From NCBI GenBank assembly GCA_035526665.1, contig DATLBY010000161.1, forward strand, positions 1 to 25,713: 25,713 nucleotides of DNA. The letters are read 5' to 3'. This document shows positions 1 to 8,132 of this stretch, one piece after another. Numbering within the stretch: the first letter of the stretch is position 1; the number at the start of each line of letters is the position of its first letter. Below the pieces are notes generated by a model. It was not told the origin of the DNA, made no database searches, and saw nothing but the letters and a program-made list of their open reading frames with translations. The position numbers and the translations under genes were made by a program. This DNA comes from DATLBY01 sp035526665. GTDB lineage: Bacteria > Acidobacteriota > Terriglobia > Bryobacterales > Bryobacteraceae.

Positions 1-975
1 CCAATCGTCGCCTACCTGGGTACCGGAATAGAGCTGCACGAACCGCACGCCCCGTTCCACCAGCCGTCTGGAGAGCAGACATTTCTGGCCGAAGTCTTCC
101 GTTACTGCATCATTGATGCCGTACAGCTCCCGCGTCGCCGCCGACTCTTTCGTCAGGTCCACGGCATCCGGCGCTTCGCTTTGCATTCGGTAGGCCAGCT
201 CATAGGATGCGATACGTGCTTCCAGCGTGGAATCGACACCGGCCTTCGCGAGGTGCTGCCGGTCGATGTCGCCGATAAAGTTCAGCGTCTCCCGCTGGGC
301 ATCCTTGGTGATACCCGCGGGGGAATGCAGGTTCAGCATGGGGTTGGCGGCGCTGCGGAACACGGTACCCTGATACACCGTCGGCAGGAAACCAGCGCCA
401 TACGCTGTCGGTCCGCTCTTGGTGCTGCCATCCGACATGACGACGAATGCCGGCAGGTTTTCGTTTTCCGATCCCAGACCGTAGGTCACCCAGGATCCGA
501 GGCACGGCTTGCCCGGAAACTGCGAGCCGGAGTTGCGTAGATAAATTGCCGGAGCGTGGTCGAAGGCATCGCCGTAACAGGAGCGGATGACGGCCATGTC
601 GTCCACGCAGGAGCCTACGTTGTGGAACAGCTCGGACACTTCGATTCCTGATTTGCCATAGGGTTTGAATTTCCACGGGCTCCCGCGCAGCAGAGCCTTC
701 GTAGGATCGTGGATAAAGCTGGTCTTCAACCCCTTGGCGGCTTCCGCTGAGATAGGCTGCCCGGTACGCCGGGTCAGCTCAGGCTTGGGATCGAACGTAT
801 CCACATGGCTGGCCCCGCCGTGCATAAACAGGTAAATGACGCTCTTCGCCTTGGCTTTGAAGTGCGGCGGCTTGGGCGCCAGCGGATTCTCAGTCGCCCC
901 GTTCAACATCGCGGTCAAGGCCATTGCGCCAAAACCCGCCCCGGAACGCGTCAAAAAATCCCGTCTTGAGGTCAT
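1..975 (-). CDS. DUF1501 family exported protein (3' end cut by window edge)
   Basis: The reading frame is open from an ATG at 973-975 to the left edge, giving 325 codons with no stop, so the C-terminus is missing. The N-terminus MTSRRDFLTRSGAGFGAMAL carries a twin-arginine (Tat) motif followed by a short hydrophobic stretch, so the protein is probably exported folded. Residues 52-62 read HGGASHVDTFD, and the middle contains SDGSTKSGPTAYGAG and an LVERGVRFVQLYSG segment, all typical of DUF1501 (sulfatase/alkaline-phosphatase-like fold). The start lies 2 nt after the stop of the DUF1553 gene, so the two are almost certainly co-transcribed and translationally coupled. This pairing is standard in Planctomycetes and Solibacter-type acidobacteria, but the biochemical role of the family is not established. 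Family assignment is confident; function is unknown. Confidence 0.93.
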   Translation of the reverse strand, partial: MTSRRDFLTRSGAGFGAMALTAMLNGATENPLAPKPPHFKAKAKSVIYLFMHGGASHVDTFDPKPELTRRTGQPISAEAAKGLKTSFIHDPTKALLRGSPWKFKPYGKSGIEVSELFHNVGSCVDDMAVIRSCYGDAFDHAPAIYLRNSGSQFPGKPCLGSWVTYGLGSENENLPAFVVMSDGSTKSGPTAYGAGFLPTVYQGTVFRSAANPMLNLHSPAGITKDAQRETLNFIGDIDRQHLAKAGVDSTLEARIASYELAYRMQSEAPDAVDLTKESAATRELYGINDAVTEDFGQKCLLSRRLVERGVRFVQLYSGTQVGDDW

Positions 976-977
976 GA

Positions 978-3428
978 TTACTCCACGTACAAGAACTCGT
1001 TGATGTTGAAGAGGCCCCGCGCCAGCTCCTGCAACGCGGCCGATGGCGACCCGAGATGCTTCGTCTGGGTTGCGAGAAAAGCCTCCGCCTTGGCGCGCTC
1101 GGCTGGGTTCGGCTCGCGGCCGAGGACGCTCCACCAGGCGTTCGCAAGGCGCTCCTCCGCCGGCAGCTTCTCCAGTTTTGACGCCAGCGACCGGGCCTGG
1201 TCCACCGTGAATCGCCCATTCAGCAGCGTGAGCGACTGCGGAGCGATGGTGCTGGCCTCGCGCCGCGGACAGGGCAGAATGCCGTCGGGACTGTCAAACA
1301 GTTCGAACATGGGAGCGCGAAAGGCGCGCCGCGACAGCAGATAAATGCTCCGGCGCGTATGTTCCCGCGTGTCCGAGGTGACCACCCAGGCGTTGGCCGG
1401 GTCGCCGATGATGCCATACAGCTCATCCTTGTCCAGCGGCGGAACTACAGGCATACCGCCCATCTTTGGATTCAGATCGCCCGAGACCAGCAGCATGGCG
1501 TCGCGCAGCTCCTCGGATTCGAGGCGGCGTCGGCTGGCGTGCGAAAGAAAGATGTTCTGGGGATCCCGCTGCACCGCGTCATCGCCGGCGCGAGCACTCT
1601 GCCGGTAAGTGCTCGATGTCATGATCAGCCGGTGCATCTGCTTCATGGACCAGCCCTTTTGTACGAACTCGGCGGCCAGCCAGTCCAGCAGCTCCGGATG
1701 CGAGGGCGCCTGTCCACGAGTCCCGTAATCGCTCGGTGTAGCCACAATGCCCCGGCCGAAATGATAGTGCCAGAGGCGGTTTACCATCACGCGCGCGGTC
1801 AGCGGATTCTCGGGATCTACCAGCCATTCGGCCAGCGCCCGGCGCCGGCCGGTCGTGGTAGCATCCTCAGCCGGCTCTTTCACGTCGCCCCCGCCCAAAG
1901 TCGTAAGAAACCCGGGCTCCACCCGGTCTCCGCGCACCAGCGGATTTCCTCGCACCGCGATATACGTCCGCGGCGCCTCCCGCCCCACATCCATGATTCC
2001 CGGCGCCATGGGCGGCGGCTTATAACCGGCATACATCGACACCAGCCGCTTCTCAATCGCGTGCAGCCGCTCGGCCTCCTCCTGGGTCATTCCAGCGCGC
2101 ACATCGTCATCGCGCACTGCGAGTTTCTTCTTATTCGCCTCCACTAGCTCCTGCTGATCCGGGGTTCGCTTGGACTCGTCCGTCTCGTAGGCCTTTCTGA
2201 CCTCCGGTGCAACCTGTGAGAATTTGGCTTCCAGAAGAATCTTTTTCGATCGCGCTTGTACCCGCTCGATCTCATCGCCGATCTGGCGCAGCTTCACTTG
2301 ACGGGAATTTTCGCCCAGATCATAGTTGCGGGCGGGATTATAGTCGAGAAATACTCGCGTCTTAATGGCCGGGGCAAAGATCGCCTGCATCCGGTAGTAG
2401 TCGCGCTGCGGTATTGGATCGAATTTATGATCGTGGCAGCGGGCGCAGCCGACGCTCAGACCCAGGAACACCGATGACGTGGTATCCACATAATCTGTAA
2501 GCGTTTCGATCTTGTTCTGATCTTCCACTTTGAAGAGCATGTCGCGGTTCGCGCCCACGCAGAAATAGCCTGTTCCGGTACAGGCGTGGGGATCGTCGGG
2601 CCAGATCTCTTCGCCGGCGATCTGTTCCTTCACGAAGCGGTCGTAGGGCTTGTCGTCATTGAACGACTTGATCACATAGTCGCGGAATCGCCAGGCTTCC
2701 AGATTGTAGGGATCCTGTTCAAAGCCGGAAGTGTCACCGTAGCGGACCAGGTCGAGCCAGTGCCGTCCCCATTTCTCCCCGTAGCGTGGCGAAGCAAGCA
2801 GCTCATCAATCAGCTTTTCCCAGGCATCCGGTGCTTTGTTATTCAGGAAGGCGCGCACCTGATCGGGAGTTGGCGGTAGTCCATGGAGGTCGAAATAGGC
2901 GCGGCGCACCAGCTGCGCACGCTCGGCCTCGGCGGCAGGTTTCAAACGCTCGGCATTCAGTTTGGCGAGGATGAAGGCATCAATCGGATTGTGGACCCAC
3001 TCCCCGGTGCCAGCAGGAACCGGGGGCCGGACCGGCTTCTGAAAAGACCACCACTGCGATTTTGTGGCCACCGCGGGGGCGTCCGCCCACGTTGCCCCAG
3101 CGTTGATCCAGTCGCGGAAGACGGCAATTTCCGCAGCAGCCATAGGCTTGCCGGGGGGCATGGCGGGTTGCGCCGACTGGCTCACAAAGAGATAGAGCCG
3201 GCTTTTCAGCGCGTCACCCGGAACGATCGCCGGACCGCGCGTGCCACCTTTCAGAAGGCTGTCCCGCGAGGTTAACCGCAGCCCCGACATACTGACGGTG
3301 TCGCTATGGCATTGCGAGCAGCGCTGCTGCAGCAGGTTGATCGCCTGCGCCGCCAACCCGCTTTCGGCCTGAGCGAGCGGCATCCAGGCAAACAAAAAAG
3401 AGAGCAGGCAAAGGCTTTGTACTTGCAT
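978..3428 (-). CDS. PSCyt1-DUF1549-DUF1553 (PSD1) cytochrome-type exported protein
   Basis: This 816-residue protein starts with a Sec signal peptide (hydrophobic core LCLLSFLFAWMPLAQA, cleavage near residue 21). A planctomycete-type cytochrome c domain follows, with heme-binding CSQCH at 37-41. The DUF1549 domain spans roughly residues 146-350 and contains a second CxxCH, CARCHDHKFDPI, starting at 328. The DUF1553 domain covers about 520-790, with the characteristic LTARVMVNRLWHYHFGRGIV segment. Two CxxCH motifs suggest a diheme periplasmic protein. It sits between the YbjQ-like gene (30-bp gap) and the DUF1501 gene (2-bp gap) on the same strand. The family is expanded in Planctomycetes and Solibacter, and its substrate is unknown. 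No strong Shine-Dalgarno sequence is visible before the ATG, but the signal peptide supports this start. Confidence 0.95.
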   Translation of the reverse strand: MQVQSLCLLSFLFAWMPLAQAESGLAAQAINLLQQRCSQCHSDTVSMSGLRLTSRDSLLKGGTRGPAIVPGDALKSRLYLFVSQSAQPAMPPGKPMAAAEIAVFRDWINAGATWADAPAVATKSQWWSFQKPVRPPVPAGTGEWVHNPIDAFILAKLNAERLKPAAEAERAQLVRRAYFDLHGLPPTPDQVRAFLNNKAPDAWEKLIDELLASPRYGEKWGRHWLDLVRYGDTSGFEQDPYNLEAWRFRDYVIKSFNDDKPYDRFVKEQIAGEEIWPDDPHACTGTGYFCVGANRDMLFKVEDQNKIETLTDYVDTTSSVFLGLSVGCARCHDHKFDPIPQRDYYRMQAIFAPAIKTRVFLDYNPARNYDLGENSRQVKLRQIGDEIERVQARSKKILLEAKFSQVAPEVRKAYETDESKRTPDQQELVEANKKKLAVRDDDVRAGMTQEEAERLHAIEKRLVSMYAGYKPPPMAPGIMDVGREAPRTYIAVRGNPLVRGDRVEPGFLTTLGGGDVKEPAEDATTTGRRRALAEWLVDPENPLTARVMVNRLWHYHFGRGIVATPSDYGTRGQAPSHPELLDWLAAEFVQKGWSMKQMHRLIMTSSTYRQSARAGDDAVQRDPQNIFLSHASRRRLESEELRDAMLLVSGDLNPKMGGMPVVPPLDKDELYGIIGDPANAWVVTSDTREHTRRSIYLLSRRAFRAPMFELFDSPDGILPCPRREASTIAPQSLTLLNGRFTVDQARSLASKLEKLPAEERLANAWWSVLGREPNPAERAKAEAFLATQTKHLGSPSAALQELARGLFNINEFLYVE

Positions 3429-3458
3429 AACGCGCCGGAAAAGCTTGCGCTCAGTCTA

Positions 3459-3803
3459 TCACGCGCCAGGCGCGGCCGGTTCGACGAAGACAGCCGTTCC
3501 GTAAGCTAGTACTTCGGTTACCCCGTCCATCACTTCCGTGGCGTCGTAGCGGAACGCGATGATCGCGTTGGCTCCCATCGACGCGGCGTGCTGGAGCATT
3601 AATTCATAAGACTCAGAGCGTGTCGTTTCACAAAGCTCGGTAAACAGCGATATATTACCGCCGACTACGGTCTGGAAAGCCGCGCCGATGGTGCCGAAGA
3701 CCGAGCGCGACCGGACTGTGATCCCACGGACCACACCCAAACTGCGGCGAATCGTGTACCCATCCAGCACCAGCGCCGTAGTAACCATTTCATTAGGAAT
3801 CAT
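3459..3803 (-). CDS. YbjQ/UPF0145 (DUF74) family protein
   Basis: This is a small cytosolic protein of 114 residues, near the usual length of about 105-110 for the family. The start chosen is the ATG at 3801-3803 (MIPNEMVTTALVLDGY). The in-frame sequence further upstream overlaps the end of the SEC-C gene and does not resemble the family. An AGGAGGG Shine-Dalgarno sequence (3806-3812) overlaps the TAG stop of the upstream gene and lies only about 2-3 nt from the ATG, which is unusually close but fits translational coupling. Family hallmarks are GVVRGITVRSRSVFGTIGAA, then a long helix with SYELMLQHAASMGANAIIAF, and the closing VLAYGTAVFVE. The family forms homopentamers and is often called a putative heavy-metal-binding domain, but its role is not settled. 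Confidence 0.9.
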   Translation of the reverse strand: MIPNEMVTTALVLDGYTIRRSLGVVRGITVRSRSVFGTIGAAFQTVVGGNISLFTELCETTRSESYELMLQHAASMGANAIIAFRYDATEVMDGVTEVLAYGTAVFVEPAAPGA

Positions 3804-3810
3804 TGCCCTC

Positions 3811-5286
3811 CTATGCCCCACAGCATTTCTTGTGCTTCTTGCCGCTTCCACAAGGACAGGGATCGTTCCGGCCGGCCTTCCCGGCGGGAACTAACTCTTC
3901 GCTGGGCTCAGCGTCCGGAAAAAAGACCGGTCCGTGTCCGTGCAACACAAGCCGCTCGTCCAGCGCCAGTTGCACCAGCTCGGTTTCGCCTTCGGACAAG
4001 CCGGCTGCCCGTTCCTCAATTTTGCGGAGGAACCCGCGTATGTGTGCCCGGGTAATCTCATGGCGGCCGGAAAGGGCGTAGGCGAATAGAGCATCGGCGC
4101 GGTAGTCTTCCTCCTCGAAGAAGGAGGGCAGCCGCTCGGCGCTCGCGTAGATGCCCAGATAACCGATTCCCCAGATTGCCTGCCGTTTCACTTCGCCGTC
4201 GCTATCCTCCAGGTGCTCGGGAAAATAGCCGGCGAAGCTTCGGTCCATCGACCGCCACATGGCTTCCATCGCTTTGGCGCGAGTCTCCGGATTCCGGTAG
4301 AACTCTTCGGCGTACGGCCGCACTTTCTCGTCCCCCACTTCGCGCGCGAGTCCTACCAGGGCGCCTAATCGCTCCACCGAAGGCGCCGAGGCATCCCGCA
4401 GGCGCTCCAGCATGGCTTTCCGGATTCGCTTGTCATCCTCGCCGGACAACGCCTCCCACGCCATGGAACGAACTTCCGGCGCCGGATCGCCCGTTGCCAG
4501 ACTGTAGATCCGGTCGCGTACGGAGGGCGTAAGATCGCGATTGATGAAGCTGGCGACAGCCTCCGCGCGAAACTCCGGAGACGGGCTGGACAATATCTCC
4601 AGGCGCTCGTCTTCCGGCAGCACATCCATCACTGGTCCCGCCGTCTCGGGTATATCTTCAAACAGGTCGAATTCAGAATCGAAGGGTTCCGTCGAGCGGC
4701 CTAATTGTTCGAGAGCGTCGCTGAAGGTGCGGCGAAGCTGGTGATCTTCCGGCGGAACGTCAGCGGCCATCTTCTCCAGAGCCGGTCTGGCCGCCGGGTC
4801 CCCATAGAGGCCGAGACACAACGCTCCATCCGAGGCATCATATTCGAGCCGGTTGAGCAGAATGTTGAGCACACGCTCATCACCCGGCCGGAGTGAGGCC
4901 AGCAGGAAGGCCACTTCCCCGCTCTGTTCCTCGTCGAGTTCCCCGTACAACTTCAGAAGCGGCTCCAGGGAATCGTCGGGCTGCTCGTTGAACGCCGAGA
5001 CGATCTCATCCAGTACGTCGTCAGGCTGGCGCCGCACGCACTCAATGTAAAACGGAATCACTTCCGGAATGCGCAAATGGCGGCAGATGTTGATCAACTC
5101 GATTTCCAGATCGAGTGGCGCGTCTTCGTGCTCTTCCATGCCAAAGCGCAGAAGATCAGGAACTGCTTCCGCTTTGCGATCGACAATGGCATGCACCAGC
5201 CTCTTGTCGAAACCAACTCGCCCGTGGGCGGCCGCATCCAGCAGGTCGTAGACAGGGGTGGAGGAATAGTTTTCTGGATTCAGCAT
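3811..5286 (-). CDS. HEAT-repeat protein with C-terminal SEC-C zinc motif
   Basis: This is a 491-residue acidic, helical protein with no signal peptide. Most of it is built of short helical pairs resembling HEAT/PBS-lyase repeats, for example segments with RDRIYSLATGDPAPEVRSMA and KRQAIWGIGYLGIYASAERL. The extreme C-terminus, RNDPCPCGSGKKHKKCCGA at 473-491, is a SEC-C motif with zinc ligands C477, C479, C488 and C489. SEC-C motifs occur at the end of SecA and in many stand-alone proteins, where they bind zinc and mediate protein contacts. The ATG at 5284-5286 lies 3 nt after the stop of the SDR gene, and its own stop carries the ribosome site of the next gene, so it belongs to the same operon. 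A scaffold or adaptor role is plausible, but no specific function can be read from the sequence. Confidence 0.85.
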   Translation of the reverse strand: MLNPENYSSTPVYDLLDAAAHGRVGFDKRLVHAIVDRKAEAVPDLLRFGMEEHEDAPLDLEIELINICRHLRIPEVIPFYIECVRRQPDDVLDEIVSAFNEQPDDSLEPLLKLYGELDEEQSGEVAFLLASLRPGDERVLNILLNRLEYDASDGALCLGLYGDPAARPALEKMAADVPPEDHQLRRTFSDALEQLGRSTEPFDSEFDLFEDIPETAGPVMDVLPEDERLEILSSPSPEFRAEAVASFINRDLTPSVRDRIYSLATGDPAPEVRSMAWEALSGEDDKRIRKAMLERLRDASAPSVERLGALVGLAREVGDEKVRPYAEEFYRNPETRAKAMEAMWRSMDRSFAGYFPEHLEDSDGEVKRQAIWGIGYLGIYASAERLPSFFEEEDYRADALFAYALSGRHEITRAHIRGFLRKIEERAAGLSEGETELVQLALDERLVLHGHGPVFFPDAEPSEELVPAGKAGRNDPCPCGSGKKHKKCCGA

Positions 5287-5289
5287 CGT

Positions 5290-6033
5290 TTAATAGGTGG
5301 CCCGTCCACCGCTGGCGTCATAGCACTGGCCCGTGACAAAACTGGAATCGGGGCTCGCCAGGAAATGAACCACCGCGGCTATCTCTTCCGGCTTGCCGGT
5401 CCGCCGCATGGGAATTTTTTCGAGCATGTAGGACACCTGCGCGGGAGTGAGTTGGTCGAGAATCTTAGTCTGAACTACCGCAGGCGCCACCGCGTTCACG
5501 CAGATGTTTTCGGTCGCCACCTCTTTCGCCACCGACTTCGTGAAACCGATTACTGCCGCCTTGGTCGCGGAGTATGCCGTCATATTGGGATTGCCCTCCT
5601 TGCCGGCGATGGAGGCGAGATTCACAATGCGGCCATATTTCCGCTGGCGCATGTGAGGGACAACCGCGCGAGTGAAGAAAAATACTCCATCCATATTGAT
5701 GGCGATGCAGCGCCGCCAGTCCTCCTCACTCTGCTCCCAGACGGGCGCGGCCTTGCCGCCGATTCCGGCGTTGTTGACCAGAATGTCGATTTGCCGCCGC
5801 TGTCCCAATACCTCCTCGACGGCCCGCTCCACCGAGGACAAGCGCGTCACATCCACCTCCAACGGAAAGGAGTCCGGAATGGAGGCTGAGGTCTGCTGTG
5901 CCGCCTGAAAGTCAATATCGGCGACGGCAACGGTGGCTCCGGCTTCCGTGAGGCGGCGTGCGATCGCCTCCCCGATTCCGGTCGCCGCACCCGTCACAAT
6001 CGCAGTCTGTCCTGTGAGATCGAAAAATTTCAT
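5290..6033 (-). CDS. short-chain dehydrogenase/reductase (SDR), FabG-like
   Basis: This is a classical SDR of 247 residues, starting at the ATG at 6031-6033 (MKFFDLTGQTAIVTG). The in-frame extension upstream has no family similarity and covers the intergenic hairpin. The cofactor site is TGAATGIG at 14-21, and the acidic Asp39 at the end of the second strand favours NAD(H) over NADP(H). NNAG is at 87-90. The catalytic tetrad is visible as Asn113, Ser141, Tyr154 and Lys158. The C-terminus GQCYDASGGRATY resembles sugar-alcohol or 3-oxoacyl-type reductases. Substrate cannot be assigned; 3-oxoacyl-ACP reductase (FabG) is the commonest automated name but there are no fatty-acid genes nearby. It lies downstream of a Gfo/Idh/MocA oxidoreductase and 3 nt before the HEAT/SEC-C gene. 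Confidence 0.93.
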   Translation of the reverse strand: MKFFDLTGQTAIVTGAATGIGEAIARRLTEAGATVAVADIDFQAAQQTSASIPDSFPLEVDVTRLSSVERAVEEVLGQRRQIDILVNNAGIGGKAAPVWEQSEEDWRRCIAINMDGVFFFTRAVVPHMRQRKYGRIVNLASIAGKEGNPNMTAYSATKAAVIGFTKSVAKEVATENICVNAVAPAVVQTKILDQLTPAQVSYMLEKIPMRRTGKPEEIAAVVHFLASPDSSFVTGQCYDASGGRATY

Positions 6034-6104
6034 GAATATGGCTGGATAGGTCCCATCCGTCAATGTAACAGGATGGCAGTTTGAATTTTCAGCAGATGAG
6101 ATCC

Positions 6105-6128
6105 GGGGCGGCCCGGTGAGACCGCCCC
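6105..6128 (-). terminator. GC-rich hairpin between oxidoreductase and SDR genes
   Basis: GGGGCGG (6105-6111) pairs with CCGCCCC (6122-6128) around a 10-nt loop, just after the stop of the Gfo/Idh/MocA gene. No T-run follows on the minus strand, so this is not a canonical intrinsic terminator. It may be a partial attenuator or mRNA-stabilising end that lowers expression of the downstream SDR-to-DUF1501 genes. Confidence 0.35.
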
Positions 6129-6139
6129 AAATTGAAGCT

Positions 6140-7435
6140 CTACACCTTTTCGGGAACAACGAAGGGCGCGCGATACTTACGCGTAAACATGCGGTTTGCT
6201 TCCGCGTCTCCGACAACTTCCATTTTGGTGGAATCGAAATTCAGAGTCCGGCCCAGGCGATAAGAAATATTCGCCAAATGCATCAAAGTGGCCGATTTAG
6301 CGCCCTCTTCGATCGGATTATTCAGGTCTGCCTTTTTGCCGCTGCGCAAGGCGTCGACAAAATTCGCCCAGTTATTTCCGCCCTGGCTCTTCGCCGGCCC
6401 GGGCTGTTGCTCCTTACCTAAATAGGTTTTATAGCTGTTATAGCCGTCGATGGCCATATAGCCCTTGGAGCCGTAGAAGACGTTGCCCACGGTATTACCG
6501 CCCTCGCCTTTTCCGATACCGGCCTCGTGGTTGCTGATCCAGTGCCGGACCTCGAACTCCATGATCCGCTTGCGGCCGCCCTCATTGAATTCGTAGGCGA
6601 CAGCCAGCGTGTTGGGGGTCTCCTGATCGTCGTCGAACATAAAGTGCCCGCCGATCGCGCTGATCTTGGACGGGTAATTGACGCCCAGTCCCCAGCGGCA
6701 GATGTCCACTTCGTGAATTCCCTGGTTGCCGAAGTCGCCGTTGCCGTAATCCCAGAACCAGTGCCAGTTGTAGTGAAAACGGTTCTTGGTGAATTCGTGC
6801 TTCGGCGCGGGTCCAAGCCAGGAATCATAGTGCACGCCTGCCGGAACGGGCTCCACCGGAGCGTGGCCGATCGTGTCGCGCCACTTGTAGCAGAGACCGC
6901 GCGTTAGATACACGTCGCCGATCACGCCATCCTTCAGCTTTTGCACCGCCTCGATCAGCCCTGGCGAGGAGCGGGCATTTACCCCGTGCTGCACCAGGCG
7001 ATCGTATTTCTGCGCCGCCGCGACGATCTGCTTCGATTCAAAAATGTTGTGCGAGCAGGGCTTCTCCACGTACACATGTTTCCCCGCCTGGCAGGCCCAG
7101 ATCGTCTGGAGAGTGTGCGAGTGGTTGGGAGTCGCAATGGAAATAGCGTCAATGCTCTTGTCTTCCAGAAGCTTGCGTATATCGGTGAATGCTGCCGGCC
7201 GCTTGCCCTTGGCCTTCTCGATTCCATTCAAGCGGTCGCTCAGGATCGACTCGTCGATATCGCAAACAGCCGCGATCTCGACATTGTCCATCTTGGAGTA
7301 GGCGCCGATGTGTGATTTACCCTGTCCGCGCACCCCTACGCAGGCGATGCGGACGCGGTCGTTCGGGCTGGCGAAGCTGGTCGAGGCCATTGCTCCGGCG
7401 GCGAGCGAACTCATAAAAAAGTGTCGTCGGTTCAT
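6140..7435 (-). CDS. Tat-exported Gfo/Idh/MocA family oxidoreductase
   Basis: This is a 431-residue protein with a Tat-type leader, MNRRHFFMSSLAAGAMASTS. The Rossmann nucleotide-binding motif is GVRGQG (34-39), followed by the second-strand acidic residue in AAVCDIDE. The family motif EKP is at 124-126 (YVEKPCSHN). The C-terminal half contains WDYGNGDFGNQGIHEVDICRW, typical of secreted acidobacterial and planctomycete members, which carry a tightly bound cofactor through export. Members oxidise or epimerise sugars and inositols; the substrate here is unknown. A purine-rich GGAGAAAG ribosome site lies about 8 nt before the ATG. It is divergent from the dinB-like gene. An AT-rich stretch with possible -10 elements at 7491-7500 (TATATT/TATTAT on the minus strand) could drive this gene and the operon below it, although no clear -35 was found. 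Confidence 0.94.
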   Translation of the reverse strand: MNRRHFFMSSLAAGAMASTSFASPNDRVRIACVGVRGQGKSHIGAYSKMDNVEIAAVCDIDESILSDRLNGIEKAKGKRPAAFTDIRKLLEDKSIDAISIATPNHSHTLQTIWACQAGKHVYVEKPCSHNIFESKQIVAAAQKYDRLVQHGVNARSSPGLIEAVQKLKDGVIGDVYLTRGLCYKWRDTIGHAPVEPVPAGVHYDSWLGPAPKHEFTKNRFHYNWHWFWDYGNGDFGNQGIHEVDICRWGLGVNYPSKISAIGGHFMFDDDQETPNTLAVAYEFNEGGRKRIMEFEVRHWISNHEAGIGKGEGGNTVGNVFYGSKGYMAIDGYNSYKTYLGKEQQPGPAKSQGGNNWANFVDALRSGKKADLNNPIEEGAKSATLMHLANISYRLGRTLNFDSTKMEVVGDAEANRMFTRKYRAPFVVPEKV

Positions 7436-7541
7436 TCGAATTCTTTCTCCAAGCTCACGGTCAGGGCTTTCTAGGTTCCGCGTGGGCTGCTAATAATATA
7501 TACCGAAAGCCCAGGCGCCCGTGCGGGCGTGCGTTTTCCTG

Positions 7542-7568
7542 TTGACGCGCGCTTCCACCGGGGATAAT
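7542..7568 (+). promoter_or_regulatory. sigma-70-like promoter of the DinB-family gene
   Basis: TTGACG (7542-7547) and GATAAT (7563-7568) each match the consensus at five of six positions, with a short 15-bp spacer. The expected transcription start near 7574-7576 lies only a few bases before the ATG at 7579, so the mRNA would be leaderless or nearly so, and no Shine-Dalgarno sequence is present. Confidence 0.55.
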
Positions 7569-7578
7569 GTTGTACATT

Positions 7579-8091
7579 ATGAATTCTCAGGAAGCTAAAA
7601 TCATAGCTGAATTCCTCTTCCCGCAGATTGAGCAGGAAGCTCAAATCACGCGCAAGGTGCTCGCCGCAGTACCTCAGGATGCCTGCCAATATACGCCGGA
7701 TCCCAAGTCAATGACGGCTCTGAAGCTGGCTGCGCACATTGCTACCGTTGACGTCTGGTTTCTCGAAAGCGTCGCCAACGGGGCCTTTGCGGAACCCGAG
7801 CCCAGCATCGAGACCAATCTGAAAACTCCGGCCGACGTACTGGCCTACTTTGATAAGAATTTCGGCCCAGCCCTCGCCAAAGCCAAGGAGGTTCCGGCTG
7901 AGAAACTGGCTGAAGTTGTTAGCTTCTACACTTTCAGCTTTCCGGCCGTCGTCTATCTCAACTTCCTGATTAAGCATTCGGTGCATCATCGCGGACAGCT
8001 TTCCGCCTACCTTCGTCCCATGGGCGCAAAAGTGCCTAGTATCTATGGCGGCAGCGCGGACGAGCCCATGGAAGCCGCGGCCCAGGCCTAG
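7579..8091 (+). CDS. DinB family (DinB-like four-helix) protein
   Basis: This is a 170-residue protein starting at the ATG at 7579 (MNSQEAKIIAEFL). An in-frame ATG at 7567 exists but overlaps the -10 element, so it is unlikely. The fold is a four-helix bundle with a three-histidine metal site typical of DinB/YfiT proteins: His53 in KLAAHIA, and His133 and His137 in IKHSVHHRGQL. The closing LRPMGAKVPSIYGGSADEP is highly typical of the family. Members are metal-dependent and often act in thiol transfer (for example bacillithiol S-transferases) or are stress-induced; the substrate here cannot be named. It is transcribed away from the oxidoreductase operon and converges on the NHL-repeat gene 41 bp downstream. 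Confidence 0.92.
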   Translation: MNSQEAKIIAEFLFPQIEQEAQITRKVLAAVPQDACQYTPDPKSMTALKLAAHIATVDVWFLESVANGAFAEPEPSIETNLKTPADVLAYFDKNFGPALAKAKEVPAEKLAEVVSFYTFSFPAVVYLNFLIKHSVHHRGQLSAYLRPMGAKVPSIYGGSADEPMEAAAQA

Positions 8092-8109
8092 CTCAGTCTT
8101 GCATTGCAA

Positions 8110-8125
8110 CAGGAACCGGTTCCTG
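8110..8125. terminator. perfect 16-bp palindrome between convergent genes
   Basis: CAGGAACCGGTTCCTG is a perfect palindrome in the 41-bp space between the stops of the DinB-like gene (8091) and the NHL-repeat gene (8133). As RNA it folds to a 6-bp stem with a CCGG loop on either strand. No T-run follows, so it is a candidate bidirectional 3' end or a protein-binding site rather than a proven terminator. Confidence 0.4.
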
Positions 8126-8132
8126 GTCATCG

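Noticed and set aside
1359..2147. A 262-codon open frame antisense to the DUF1553 gene
   Set aside because: It has no family motif, and the DUF1549/DUF1553 frame on the other strand is unmistakable.
6034..6216. Upstream extension of the SDR gene
   Set aside because: It covers the intergenic hairpin and the 3' end of the oxidoreductase gene, and the family N-terminus starts at the ATG at 6033.
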